In this document: one piece after another, positions 28,128-38,257 of the stretch | How positions within the stretch are numbered: position 1 is the first letter of the stretch | Layout of the letters: each line of letters starts with the position of its first letter | Source of the DNA: Vreelandella sulfidaeris | Lineage (GTDB): Bacteria > Pseudomonadota > Gammaproteobacteria > Pseudomonadales > Halomonadaceae | Assembly: GCA_007182875.1 (NCBI GenBank) | Contig: AP019514.1 | Coordinates: 3,038,001-3,102,000 of the forward strand | Direction of reading: 5' to 3' | Length of the DNA stretch: 64,000 nucleotides | Made by a program: the position numbers and the translations under genes | The notes under the pieces: model-generated | What the model was told of the DNA's origin: nothing | The model's input: the letters and a program-made list of their open reading frames with translations, nothing else | Databases searched by the model: none

Positions 28128-28539
28128 GCAGAAGCACGCTCAATACCCAAGCGATATTTCCCGTAGGCAATCTGGCGATGAAACGGGCCTTTGACTCTGA
28201 CCATCACTCGCGCCGGAATTTGTGTGCGGCCCGCCTGATAAGCCTTTTCTGCACTGGCTGGCTCCCACTGCACCCCTAGGCGATTCAATGCCTCTTTGGC
28301 GGCTTGATCAAAGCCACCAGGCGCCGCAATCATTGGTTTACCCGTGATACGGTTTGGGCGCGCTTTAGCGTATAGCCCCCACCAATACGTACTAATCTTC
28401 CCTGCGCTTCTAATTGCCGAAGCACACGGCCAACTTGGTCATAACCACCCAGTGCAGCGAAATCATCACGTAGAAATACCATTCGCCGACTCTTGCGAAT
28501 TTTGTCACGAATGCGTGACTCAAGCGTTTGAGTAGTCAT
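28124..28539 (-). CDS. AbiEi-like antitoxin, DUF6088 type (frame-broken)
   Basis: The product has about 138 residues. A helix-turn-helix N-terminus reads SRIRDKIRKSRRMVFLRDDF, then AALGGYDQVGRVLRQLEAQG. The short beta-hairpin YAKARPNRITGKPMIAAPGG follows in a second frame, with a C-terminal segment MVRVKGPFHRQIAYGKYRLG. One base is missing near 28370. The ATG at 28539 has GGAGG 7 nt upstream. AbiEi-type proteins repress their own promoter and neutralise the partner toxin. The 4-nt overlap with the AbiEii gene supports a single transcript. It serves element stability or phage defence. Confidence 0.85.
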
Positions 28540-28563
28540 GTAACGCCTCCAGTAGCTGGACAA

Positions 28564-29340
28564 TGACGATGATTACTCTATACCTTCAGACTGATAAATA
28601 CAAAAACACGACACTATGAAATAATAAAATTTATTTTTATTTAAAATAAACAGATATTTAACAGTTAAAATAAAAATACAACCGCCGCAAAGCTCTCCAC
28701 GTACCGTCTCTATTCCGAGCCGCCCAAAACAATCTCAGCATGTAAGAAGCGAAATATTCTTTTCCTAATTAACGTTCCACACCACCACCGTATGGGCGAA
28801 GCCTCGCATCCACAGGAAACCGACATCCGCTGGCACCAGGAGACCCTGCATTCAGTAGTTCTTTCCTAAACTGGTGTGCGTTCCATTGAATCTCATCGAA
28901 AGCCTCTCAATTGCCATGAACGAAGTGGTTATTGAGCGCAGTTTTCTTGAACACCTTTACTTCTGGCTGCTTCGGCCACTAATTCACCACTACTTACCAG
29001 TTTGGATACTTACTAACATCAAGAAAATACCGAGGGTTCTATTGGTTGTCATAGAGGCCAGACGATCGAACGTATGCTGCAAGGTTAACAACATCAAATC
29101 ATGTCACGCACTTGCGCAGGAAGAATATGGGTCGAATAACTGGCGGGGAGAAATAAAATTTTCGTAGATTACAGGATGCCCTATTCCTTCGCTTGCTGCT
29201 CTGTCGTCATCCAGCGGAAGCAGGTTTCTGATATCAGCTCTGGGACTTGACCGCAAATCTGGCTATTGGCATGGACGAAGGACTGAAAAATCAATACATT
29301 TGCGTATTGAGAAAATCACCACATAGATAGGCAGCCCTGC
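28564..29340. other. Intergenic stretch, no supported gene
   Basis: There are 777 bases. 28600-28680 is very AT-rich, probably the toxin-antitoxin promoter region. A 97-codon plus-strand frame (28874-29167) has a poor start and no recognisable features, so I do not call it. The rest shows nothing clear. Confidence 0.45.
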
Positions 29341-30072
29341 ATGAGTACAGCAATAACGATCGGAGAGGCTACGCCAGCTCATGGAAGAGCAGGGCATTGG
29401 TGAAAATGAGTTGGCTAGGCGCTCCAAGGTGCCACAGCCAACCATACATCGCATACTCAAGGGTGTAAGCAACTCCAAGAATTAATAACTTAGAGAAGCT
29501 AGCAGCCTCGTTAGGGACTACTGCTAGTTTTCTTGCCCATGGCGACGGAAGCCAAGGTGTCGTTGGGTTGCCGAACAGGGGAATACCGTGGATGGGGATA
29601 GGAGCAGGAGTAGGAGCAGCAACTGCTTCAGCCGTATCTGCACGACCCGATAGAGCGGCCCCTCCCCCGCGCTTTTTGGTCGTACCCAATTCTCACCTGG
29701 TCCGAAGTTATGCAAGCTAATCGGCTGGATGCACGTGCACCCGGCGAGAAAAATCAATTTGAATCATGTGACTACTTAAAGATCGGAGTGGCTTTCTGGC
29801 TCAAGATGTGGTGATGCCATGGCTGCGCCGATCGGGGGCCTCCTAGCCTGCCTGCGGGGACGCTTGTGCTATTAGACACAGGTCTACAGGCGGTGCCCGG
29901 AAAGCTGGTCCTTGTCGAACTCCCTGACAGCCCGACGCCAACGCTCCGCATGTTGATAGAAGAGAGTGGTCGGCGCTACTTGAAACCACTTAACCCAGCC
30001 TACCCACTGATTTCATTAGACGATAACTGTCACATATTGGCGGTAGCTATCGAAGCTAGAATGAAGTTGTAA
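29341..30072 (+). CDS. CI/LexA-like phage repressor (XRE helix-turn-helix plus S24 domain), frame-broken
   Basis: It starts MSTAITIGE, and the helix-turn-helix follows in the next frame: RLRQLMEEQGIGENELARRS, then KVPQPTIHRILKGVS. A third frame continues NNLEKLAASLGTTASFLAHG. An Ala/Gly/Pro-rich linker is broken by frame changes. The C-terminal S24 peptidase-like domain reads GTLVLLDTGLQAVPGKLVLV, ELPDSPTPTLRML, RRYLKPLNPAYP and ILAVAIEARMKL. Such repressors keep integrative elements silent and are inactivated through RecA. It lies directly upstream of the excisionase-like and integrase genes on the same strand. Indels near 29370, 29480 and 29690-29860 break it. Confidence 0.78.
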
Positions 30073-30200
30073 CTTCCCTCACCCCTATCTCAGGTCCTCC
30101 ACAAGCTAGGCTCGCCCTCTTTAATACGAAAACGAATTGACTATCTAATGCGTTTTAGTATTATAACATGACCAGCTCCATGAGGCAACAGAGGTTTCCC

Positions 30201-30386
30201 ATGTCAAACAAATTGCTAAAACCAGAAGACGTAGCAGAAAAACTAGGAATGAGCCTCAGCTGGGTCTACAGCAAAAACACAACATCGGGTTCATCCAGTT
30301 TGGCAAAGCCGTTCGCTTTGAGCATGAGGCCGTTGAGGAGTACGCTAGAGGATGCAGGCGCGATCCTCAGTTAAAGGGGATCGAAA
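30201..30386 (+). CDS. Excisionase-like helix-turn-helix protein (frame-broken)
   Basis: It reads MSNKLLKPEDVAEKLGMSLS, then WVY, and after one missing base near 30270, QKHNIGFIQFGKAVRFEHEA and VEEYARGCRRDPQLK. The MerR/AlpA-like winged helix (pattern LTVEEVAELLGVS--TVY ... G-IPFVRLG) is typical of excisionases. In the corrected frame no stop appears before the integrase. Either another indel hides the stop or the two are fused. It sits immediately upstream of the integrase, as xis genes usually do. Confidence 0.7.
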
Positions 30387-31383
30387 ATGGGATACACCGT
30401 TTCAAAAGAAAGGACCGTGAAACGTGGATTGTCCGCGCAAGGGTCAACGGCCAGCGCACTCAAAGAACTTTTCGCACAGAAGGAGAGGCAAGGCAGTATG
30501 CACTAAAGGCAGAAGCCCAACGCCAAGAAGATGAGTTCAATGGTGTTATGGGCCGCAAGCCCAAATACACTTTTTCAGAGGGATTGCAGCGGATGGTAAG
30601 CGAATACGACGTTCGCTCCCAGAAGCAGCACATACTACTGGTCGCTAGATGGATGGATGAGCATGCCCCAGGTATCATTATTGGCCAGGAACTACTGGAT
30701 GCCACACGAAGGATGCAGAAGGCTCTTAAAGAGAAGGGGTTGGCGCAGTCAACCATTAACAACCGGATTCAGGTCGTTAAGCGAGTGCTGTCGCTGTCGT
30801 ATCGCGAATGGGACTGGATCGACTTACCGCTCGACGGAAAGCTACGTAAGCCCTCGCCTAAAAATGAACGCCATGTTTATCTTTCCGAATTGGAGCTTGC
30901 TGAGTTACTAGAAGCCGTACCCGAGCGGTATCAGGTCGAACGGAAGGTGATTTTGTTAGCCATGCTGACAGGGATGAGGCGCGGAGAGCTGATGGCACTG
31001 GAGCCGAGAAATGTCTACAACGGTCGAATCGTGCTCAAACCAAACCAGACGAAAACGGTAAACCCAGGGTCATTCCGCTGTCTGAAGAAGCAATACCGCT
31101 GCTTGAAAGCTTACCGTTTGCAACAACGGGAGATCGAGTCAGGGAGCGTTCGAAAGAGCTCGAGAAGCCATTGGGCGTCCAGACATCCGTTTTCACGATA
31201 TGCGCCACTGCTACGCTTCATTGCTCGCCAGCAAGGGGGGAGTCACTAACGAGTATCAGGGATTTGCTGGGGCATTCATCGCTGACAGTGACCAGCCGGT
31301 ATGCTCACGCTGATCCGACACGATGGGATAGTGTTATTGCCAAATTGCCGCGCATCGGCAACCAAATGGCAACCAAACACTGA
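30387..31383 (+). CDS. Tyrosine recombinase (phage-type integrase), frame-broken
   Basis: The product has about 330 residues. An N-terminal arm-binding part (RETWIVRARVNGQRTQRTFR) leads to a core-binding domain (QELLDATRRMQKALKEKGLA) and a catalytic domain. Residues visible are the Arg in TGMRRGELMALEP, HDMRHCYASLLAS (His-x-x-Arg), and GHSSLTVTSRYAHA with the Tyr nucleophile. Breaks lie near 30410, 31055 and 31240, each a single base. It is the last gene of the element, ending 38 nt from the 3' end of a tRNA, so that tRNA is the likely attachment site. Confidence 0.9.
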
Positions 31384-31421
31384 CAAAAGAAGCTCTAGTC
31401 TCTGTAACCAATTGATTTAAT

Positions 31422-31498
<77 letters not shown>

Positions 31499-31655
31499 GA
31501 AAAGCGTGCATATAATAGCGAATGTGGCAGTGTGAGGCTAGCCCCATCGCGCTATCTTAATGTCATTGTGGCACTTTTTCGGCACTTATTGCATGCCTTG
31601 AGGTCTGGTGGGTAGCTCTTGGTTTGTTGAATCGTTCTTTATGCGGAGACTCGCT

Positions 31656-32231
31656 GTGAAAGCATTGATTGCTCTATTGCCCTTATTGTTGGCGCTGCCC
31701 GTACACGCTGACTGGCAGCTTGACCCGGCCCAATCCCAGGTACAGGCGTCGATTACCCAATTAAACGGCGAGGCGCCGCAAACACACCACCATCAAGTGC
31801 GTGACCTGCAAGGTGACATTTCCAGCGATGGCACCCTTCGCCTACCGCTAAAACTCAGCCAAACCGATGTGCTTGAGCGCTTTGGCGAGCTGCCGCCGTG
31901 GGTAGGGATGTTGGCGAACACCACCTTAGTGACGCTGGTGGCGCAAATGCCGCCTGAGCGTTTGGACGGCTTGGACATGGGTGAATCGCTTGTAGAAACA
32001 CTGACCTTTAGCGTTCAGTCAGACATGATTAACCAACAGGAAACCGTACCGTTGCGGTTTACCCGTGAAGGATTGAATGAAATACGCGTGACCCATGCCG
32101 AGCCAATGGCGATGGATGGCAGAGTTCTAATGGCGAACAGCACGGTGCGCACCGTGCTATCGTTGTTGGGCTATCAGGAGATTGATGAGCATGTACCTGT
32201 CACCCTCAATGCGCTGTTAGTTAATCGGTAG
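31656..32231 (+). CDS. YceI family periplasmic protein
   Basis: 191 residues. The signal peptide is MKALIALLPLLLALPVHA, then DWQLDPAQSQVQASITQLNG (the YceI start). LRLPLKLSQTDVLERF, LVTLVAQMPPERLD and VTLNALLVNR follow. The GTG at 31656 is preferred because GGAG lies 7 nt upstream and it gives a clean signal peptide; the ATG at 31641 would add RRLAV ahead of it. YceI proteins form a lipocalin-like barrel that binds isoprenoids or similar lipids, and some are acid- or osmotic-stress induced. It converges with the ABC exporter gene, separated by 13 nt. Confidence 0.82.
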   Translation: MKALIALLPLLLALPVHADWQLDPAQSQVQASITQLNGEAPQTHHHQVRDLQGDISSDGTLRLPLKLSQTDVLERFGELPPWVGMLANTTLVTLVAQMPPERLDGLDMGESLVETLTFSVQSDMINQQETVPLRFTREGLNEIRVTHAEPMAMDGRVLMANSTVRTVLSLLGYQEIDEHVPVTLNALLVNR

Positions 32232-32244
32232 TCGTTAAAGGGTA

Positions 32245-34045
32245 CTAACTGCTTCCATATCCCCCCGCCTGGGCTTCGCCGGTTTGTACGCGCCACTGGG
32301 CGGCATAGTGGCCGTTAGCCGCCAGTAGGCTAGAGTGGCTGCCCCGCTCAGCCACTTGGCCTTTCTCGATCACCACAATCTCATCGGCATGCACGATGGT
32401 TGAAAGCCGGTGAGCAATCATAATCACCGTGCGGCCATGGGCGATGCGCTTGAGCGAGCGCTGAATGGCGGCTTCGGTTTCGTTGTCCACCGCGCTGGTG
32501 GCTTCGTCCAGCACTAGTATCGGTGGGTCTTTAAGTAGCGCCCTTGCTAAAGAGAGCCGCTGGCGTTGGCCGCCAGAAAGCCGCACGCCCCGCTCCCCTA
32601 CTGGCGTATCCAACCCTTGGGGCAGCGTCTCGATAAAGCTCCACGCTTCGGCGGTTTTGGCGGCATCGATAATAGCGGCTTCGTCGGCATCGGGCTTACC
32701 GTAGGCGATATTGTCGCGAATGCTGCCTTCAAATAGGTAAACGTCTTGGCTCACCAAGCCAATCGACTGACGCAGTGAGTTCATGCTGACGCCAGTGATG
32801 AGCTGGCCGTCAATCAGCACTCGTCCGCTTTCCGGGTCGTAGAAGCGCAGCAGCAGTTTGATAAGGGTCGATTTACCCGACCCCGTCGCCCCACCAGCGC
32901 CAAGGTATTACCAGCGGGTACGTGTAGCTGAATGCCATCGACACCGACCAGGCTGGTAGCGTAGTGAAAGCTCACATTATCAATCGTCACTTCGCCTCGC
33001 ACCGGCTGAGCAAGCGGTGTGGTGCTATCGTCTTTAACGGTGATAGGCACTTCCAGTAGATCAAGAATCCGCCGCGTACTGGCCATGGCGCGCTCGAACA
33101 GGTCGATCACCTGAGCCAAGCCGGTGAGCGGCCAGAGCAGCCGCTGGGTCAGAAATACCAGTACGCCATAAGCACCCACATTTAGCGAGCCGTTGAGCGC
33201 CATCATGCCGCCGACGGTAAACGTGGCAAGAAAACCGGCCAAAATAGCCATGCGAATAACGGGAATAAACGCAGAGCTGACCTTGATCGCTCGACGGTTG
33301 GCTTCCACATAGGCTTCACTGGCATCGCGCAGGCGCTCGGCTTCGCGATCCTCACTGGTAAAACTTTTAATCGTGGCAATGCCGCTAAGGTTGTTGGATA
33401 ACCGGCTGGCCAAATCTCCAACTTTCTCACGCACATCGCTATACAGCGGCCCGGCCTTGCGCTGGAAGAAAAACGCGCCCCAGATAATCAGCGGAATAGG
33501 CGTGAACGCCAGCAACGCAATGAGTGGCGAAAGCACAAAGAAAACGGCGCCTACCGCCACCACGGTGACGACTACCTGAATTAGTGCATTGGCGCCGCCA
33601 TCCAAAAAAGCGCTCGAGCTGATTGACGTCATCGTTCATGGTGGCCACTAACTGGCCGGAGCTTTCGATTCAAAGAACGCCATATCCAGACGCTGGGCGT
33701 GCTCATAGGTATCCTGGCGCATATCCGCCTGCAGCCGTTGGGCTAAGTTGCGCCATAGAACTTGGAATAAGTACTCGAATAACGACTCCCCGCCCAGATA
33801 AAGAACGTCAATACCGCCAACATGGTGATCTGCTGTTGTGGCGTTTCAAACCCTAGGCTTGCGACAAAACTTTGTTCTTGGTTAACCACTACATCGATGG
33901 CAACACCAATCAGAATCTCTGGGGCAATATCAAACAACTTGTTGATAACTGAACAGGCGGTGGCGGCAGCAATGCGCCGCCGATAGCCTTTGGCATAGCG
34001 CAGTAGCCGCACCAATGCTTGAAAACTGTGTGAAGGAGAAGACAC
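32245..34045 (-). CDS. ABC exporter, fused permease-ATPase (MsbA-like), frame-broken
   Basis: About 600 residues: an N-terminal six-helix permease ([60 protein letters not shown]) and a C-terminal ATPase. The Walker A region is garbled by one missing G near 32893 ([10 protein letters not shown] for ...GATGSGKST). The Q-loop SQDVYLFEG, signature [16 protein letters not shown], Walker [13 protein letters not shown] and H-loop AHRLSTI are all clear. A further break lies near 33745, with others near 33650-33600. The GTG at 34045 has AAAGGA upstream. It lies downstream of the siderophore importer on the same strand, so siderophore or lipid export is possible, but the substrate is unknown. Confidence 0.88.
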
Positions 34046-34089
34046 AAGCGTTCCTTTCTTAAATTTTTGTAGGCAAACGATAGACTTAA

Positions 34090-34903
34090 CTAGGCACCTA
34101 CCCGGGAACGCCGCACATTGGCAAGCAACGGGCTGCCGGTATCAGGGTCAGTTAATAGGGTGCACTCTACTTGATAAAGTGTTCGGACTAAATCTGGCGT
34201 AACCACCACGGCGGGTGGGCCTTCCGCAACGATCTGACCTTCGCGCATGGCGATTAGATGGTCGGCGTAACGACAGGCGCTAGCAAGATCATGCAACACC
34301 ATCACCACAGTGCGGCCATGATGGGCAGGTGCTTGACCAGTTCGAAGACTTCGATCTGGTGGCCAAGGTCCAATGCCGAGGTGGGTTCATCGAGAAGCAA
34401 CAGCGGGGTTTGCTGGGCGATGGTCATGGCGATCCAGGCCCGCTGACGCTGGCCGCCGGAAAGCGCATCAATCGGCCGGTCGGCGAGTTGCTCAAGCCCT
34501 GCCGCTGCCAACGCGTGTTGTACCACGCGCTGATCTTCCGCCGACCACTGGCGCAGCCAGCCTTGATGGGGCTGTCTGCCAAAGCGAATTAGCTCAGTGA
34601 CGGTTAAGCCCTCCGGCGCCATCGCCTCCTGGGGTAACAGCGCCAATTGAGTGGCCAACTGACGAGTAGGCAGGCGCTGAATATCGGCACCATCCAGTAA
34701 TACAGCTCCGCTATCGGGCTTATGCAAACGGGCAAGCCCAGCCAGCAGCGTTGATTTACCGCAGCCGTTGGGGCCAACAATGGCGGTGACTTGGCCACTG
34801 GGCAGGGAGATATCCAAGCCTTCAATCACTTGGCGAGTTCCATAACTCATGCCCAGTGATTGAGTCGCCAGTGAAGGCAGGGGGGATGTCGGGCTTGGCT
34901 CAT
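34090..34903 (-). CDS. Ferric-siderophore ABC importer, ATPase (FepC/FhuC-like), frame-broken
   Basis: About 270 residues: Walker [19 protein letters not shown]-loop [13 protein letters not shown], signature [18 protein letters not shown], Walker [13 protein letters not shown] and a His in [14 protein letters not shown]. The C-terminus is [16 protein letters not shown]. The ATG at 34903 overlaps the upstream permease stop (ATGA) and has GGAG 6 nt upstream. One C is missing in a C run near 34885, and a break near 34305 shifts the end. It energises the two FecCD-type permeases encoded upstream. The siderophore is not determinable; catecholate is suggested by the FepA-like receptor. Confidence 0.9.
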
Positions 34904-36067
34904 GTGAAGCTCCGTTGAGGGCGCATTAATATCCATAGCAGCCAGGGCCCGCCGACCACAGCCGTAACGATACCGACCGGAATCTCGATAGGCGCCAGCA
35001 GCGTGCGCCCGGCTAGGTCTGCAAGCACCATCACCAGCGCGCCCGACAGCGTCGCCGCCAAAATGGGTACGCTGCGTGAACTGGAAAGTGAACGGGCAAT
35101 TTCGGGCCCAATGAGCCCCACCATGCCGACCGGCCCGGCGACCGCTACCGCCAAGGCAGTCAGCGCTACCGACAGCAGCAGCACTTCCCGGCGTCGACGT
35201 TTAATATTAACTCCCAAACCGCTAGCGGTGGCATCCTTAAAACGTAACAGTGTTAGCGAACGTGCTAGTGCCAGCGCGGTTGCTAATCCGAGACCTAATC
35301 CCAACATCAGTAACTGCAGTGCGCCTATGGGGCGGGCATTCAATGACCCCACGGTCCATGGGTAGGCGGCATTGGCGGTGTCGATCGCTACACGGGCAAG
35401 TAACAACTGAGTGATCGCCCCAAACACGGCGCCAACACCTATTCCCGCCACGATAAAGCGATATCCCTGAGTACCACTACCTGCCGCAAGGCCAAAGGTA
35501 AGTACTGCGGCAGTAGTTGCCCCGCCAATGCCATGGCTGGGGCGCAATGGAAAAGCCGACCCCGACGATTGATGCCACGGCAAACGCCGTCGCACCATTA
35601 TCAATACCGATAATACCGGGGGTAGCCAAGCGATTTCGGGCTAGCGTTTGCATGAGTATGCCTGCCAATGCAAAGGCAGCACCTGTGAAGCAGGCAGCGG
35701 TTAAACGTGGCAACCGTAGCTCTTGCACGACAAAGTTTGCCATCATGTCAGCGTTGCCAAGTAGCGCCTGTAGCACCGCCCCTGGCGCCACCTTAACGCT
35801 GCCTAGGCTTAGATAAAGCATACAAGCGAGCAACAGCGTGACTAACAGGCCAAGGTTAACCACGACCGCACGCTGTTCGAACAACAGGCTGTTTGCGCCG
35901 TGTCGGCTTCGCCAAGCTAACCGCCAGTAGCCTTGCGGTGACGGTACGCTGCCATTTTCGCCTTCGTGTGCCTGATCGTCACAAGCGCAAGGCATAGCAA
36001 TGGTTCTATCTGATGAGGAATGAATAGCAGACGAACGGATAGATGTGGCTTTCATGAACCAACTCAT
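34900..36067 (-). CDS. Iron-siderophore ABC permease 2 (FecCD family), frame-broken
   Basis: About 388 residues. A long, Ser/His/Cys-rich cytoplasmic N-terminus ([20 protein letters not shown]) precedes the FecCD fold. It shows [70 protein letters not shown] and the G-(V/L)-TA-VGGP-(L/F)-LWIL ending. One indel near 35545 switches frame. The start overlaps the upstream permease stop (ATGA). The family is a ten-helix inner-membrane subunit that pairs with the permease upstream. The roughly 60-residue extra N-terminus with two Cys and several His is unusual for the family. Confidence 0.88.
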
Positions 36068-37088
36068 AACATCGGTAAGCGACGTGCACGCACGACGGCT
36101 ATCAGTACGGGCGCACCACAAAGCGCAGTAAGCACTCCCAATGGAAGCTCCGAAGGAGCAACCACCACACGCGAAATAATATCAGCCGCCAGCACAATTA
36201 ACGGACCAATGGGCAGGCAGAACCACAGCGTGCGGCGAATATCCGGCCCAGCAAAGCGCGCGCAACAAACGGTACCACCAGCCCCACAAACGCAATTGGA
36301 CCGGCGATGGCAGTCGCTGCACCGACTAAAAGCGCCACGCAAGCCACGACCAGCCAACGAATGAGATTAGGGTGATGGCCTAACCCAGACGCAACACGCT
36401 CGCCTAGAGCCAGTGCGGCAAGGGGCGGGCAACCAAAGCGACCACGATCGCCGCGAGCAGTATACTGGGTAGCACGGCAATCAGGTCATCGAGGCGTCGC
36501 CCGGCTAAACTGCCAATGACCCAGAAACGAATTTCATCAGCGGCACGTTGATCATAAAGCAGTATTAACGATGTAAGTGACGCTAATAGACCAGAGAAGG
36601 CAGCCCCGGCGAGCACTAGGCGTATAGGGTCGTTACCGACACCACGAAAGCGCGCCACGCTCAAAACGCAAACGCAGCCCACTAAGGCACCTAACTGTGC
36701 AACTGAAATGCGCAGAGTAGCGGCACTGGCGCCCAGCACTAAGGCAAGCGCCACGGCAAAGCTGCGCCAGCACTCACCCCTAACAGCCCCGGCTCGGCCA
36801 GGGGTTACGCGCTACCGCCTGCAGTAGCGCACCCGATGCACCTAATGCCATACCAACCACAATACCGATTAATGTTCGCGGTGCACGCAGTTCCCAAATC
36901 ACGAAGCGTGCTTCGCTGTCGTGCTCGCCGAAGAGCATCGCTAACGCCCTTAAGGGGCCAACACTGCCCGCTCCGATCAACAAACTAACCACACTCACCG
37001 CCATAAGGGCGGTGAGTAATAGCAACATTAGGGTACGGGGAGTGGCACGCCTGGTAACGTTAGGCGTTGCAAAACGTGGAACCGTCAC
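36064..37088 (-). CDS. Iron-siderophore ABC permease 1 (FecCD family), frame-broken
   Basis: About 341 residues. It reads PRTLMLLLLTALMAVSVVSL, VIWELRAPRTLIGIVVGMAL, GASGALLQAVARNPW. After an indel near 36780, ALALVLGASAATLRISVAQL and FWVIGSLAGRRLD follow. After others near 36420 and 36260, FVGLVVPFVAR-like and APSELPLGVLTALCGAPVLI follow, ending in RRLPML. The arrangement is that of FepD/FhuB-half proteins. The GTG start at 37088 overlaps the binding-protein stop by 4 nt, so all four genes form one tightly coupled operon. Confidence 0.88.
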
Positions 37089-38009
37089 GGCAACAAGGCA
37101 GCCTCTATATCATCAAGAATCGCTTGGGCAGCTAATGGGCCATTAGCACTGCTCCACAGTTGGCCGTTAACAGGCACTACTTGTTCTTGCTGAACCACAT
37201 TAAGCCGAGTAAACGCAGGGCTTTGTTTTGCCGCGTCTAATGCTGCTCGGCCATCTTCGTTAAGAGTGGCCAGGAAGAGCCAGTCACCGTCTACTTGAGA
37301 GAGGTTCTCCAGACTGAGAACATCGCTGTGTACGCCACGCTCGCCAATCAGATCTGCGCCCTGGACATCAAGGCCGATCTGCTCTAACAGCCCTGTCGCG
37401 ATCAGGTTTTCCGACATTACCATCGGGCCTCCGGGCATCCATCGGACTAAAAGGCCGTTCCGCTGACATTGGCATCCACTAACGCTTCTGCGAGTGCCGA
37501 CGTTCGCTGGTCAACTGCATTGATAGCGTCTTCAATGGCGTCTTCACGGTTTAACGCTTCACCGTAAAGACGCGCTTCAGCTTCCAGTTATCAGCAGCGA
37601 GCGGCTGAGAATGCGGCACTACGGTCGGCGCAATGCGAGAAAGCAGTTGATACTGCTCGTCCGGTAGCTGTGCTGGCGCCAGAATCAGATCGGGCTGCTG
37701 CGCCAGCATGGCTTCAATATTAATCTCGCGGACCACGCCCATAATAGCGGGACGATCTTCGCCTAAATGCGCTTCCACGTACTCAGCCACGTTGTCACCA
37801 CCGCGCGTGGTCACTGCTCCCAGGGGCGTTATACCAGCGGCCAAAGAGGCATCTAACGCCCCTTCGTACAGCGTGACCACACGTTCCGGTGTGCCTTCCA
37901 CTTCTACGTCGCCATAAGCGGTATCCAGCGTACGTGCCTGAGCGGCACTCACCAATAATCCACTCATTAGTAGTACCACAATGCTATTGCGTAACGTAGC
38001 GGCCCGCAT
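37085..38009 (-). CDS. Iron-siderophore periplasmic binding protein (FepB-like), frame-broken
   Basis: About 307 residues. The signal peptide is NSIVVLLMSGLLVSAAQA, cleaving before RTLDTAYGDVEVEGTPERVV. The rest shows TLYEGALDASLAAGITPLGA, INIEAMLAQQPDLILAPAQL, then in other frames VMSENLIATGLLEQIGLDVQ, LENLSQVDGDWLFLATLNED and QAILDDIEAALLP. This is the class III binding-protein layout. Breaks lie near 37570 and 37445. It is the first gene of a minus-strand operon ending with the ATPase, divergent from the TonB receptor, with Fur-like sites in the 248-base gap. Confidence 0.88.
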
Positions 38010-38033
38010 AAAGTGTCCTCGCTGTTGAATTGA

Positions 38034-38058
38034 ACAGAATAGTAACGATTATCAAAAG
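38034..38058. promoter_or_regulatory. Possible Fur half-site upstream of the binding-protein gene
   Basis: The AGTAACGATTATCAAAAG stretch lies 25-49 bases before the fepB-like start. It resembles one arm of a Fur box (GATTATCA). The match is partial. Confidence 0.4.
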
Positions 38059-38216
38059 CACTTGCATCAACATTCCTGCGAATACAGCGTTCCATACCAC
38101 GCAACACCTAACTGGAACCGCTCTTCCAGAGCACTAGGTTTCAAAAACGCAACATAGCGTTCCACGAAACTGTTTCGCATTTGGGAACTATTGTTTTTAG
38201 ACTCACAACCTTATTT

Positions 38217-38234
38217 GATAATAACTATCATTAA
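38217..38234. promoter_or_regulatory. Fur box upstream of the TonB receptor
   Basis: GATAATAACTATCATTAA matches the classical 19-bp GATAATGATAATCATTATC at most positions. It lies 24 bases before the receptor start, a typical place for iron-dependent repression. Confidence 0.75.
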
Positions 38235-38257
38235 CAAGCTAACTGCTTTATCTGGGG

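Noticed and set aside
28874-29167. 97-codon plus-strand frame starting with GTG
   Set aside because: No RBS, no family resemblance, Cys/Lys pattern unlike the neighbours. Not enough to call a gene.
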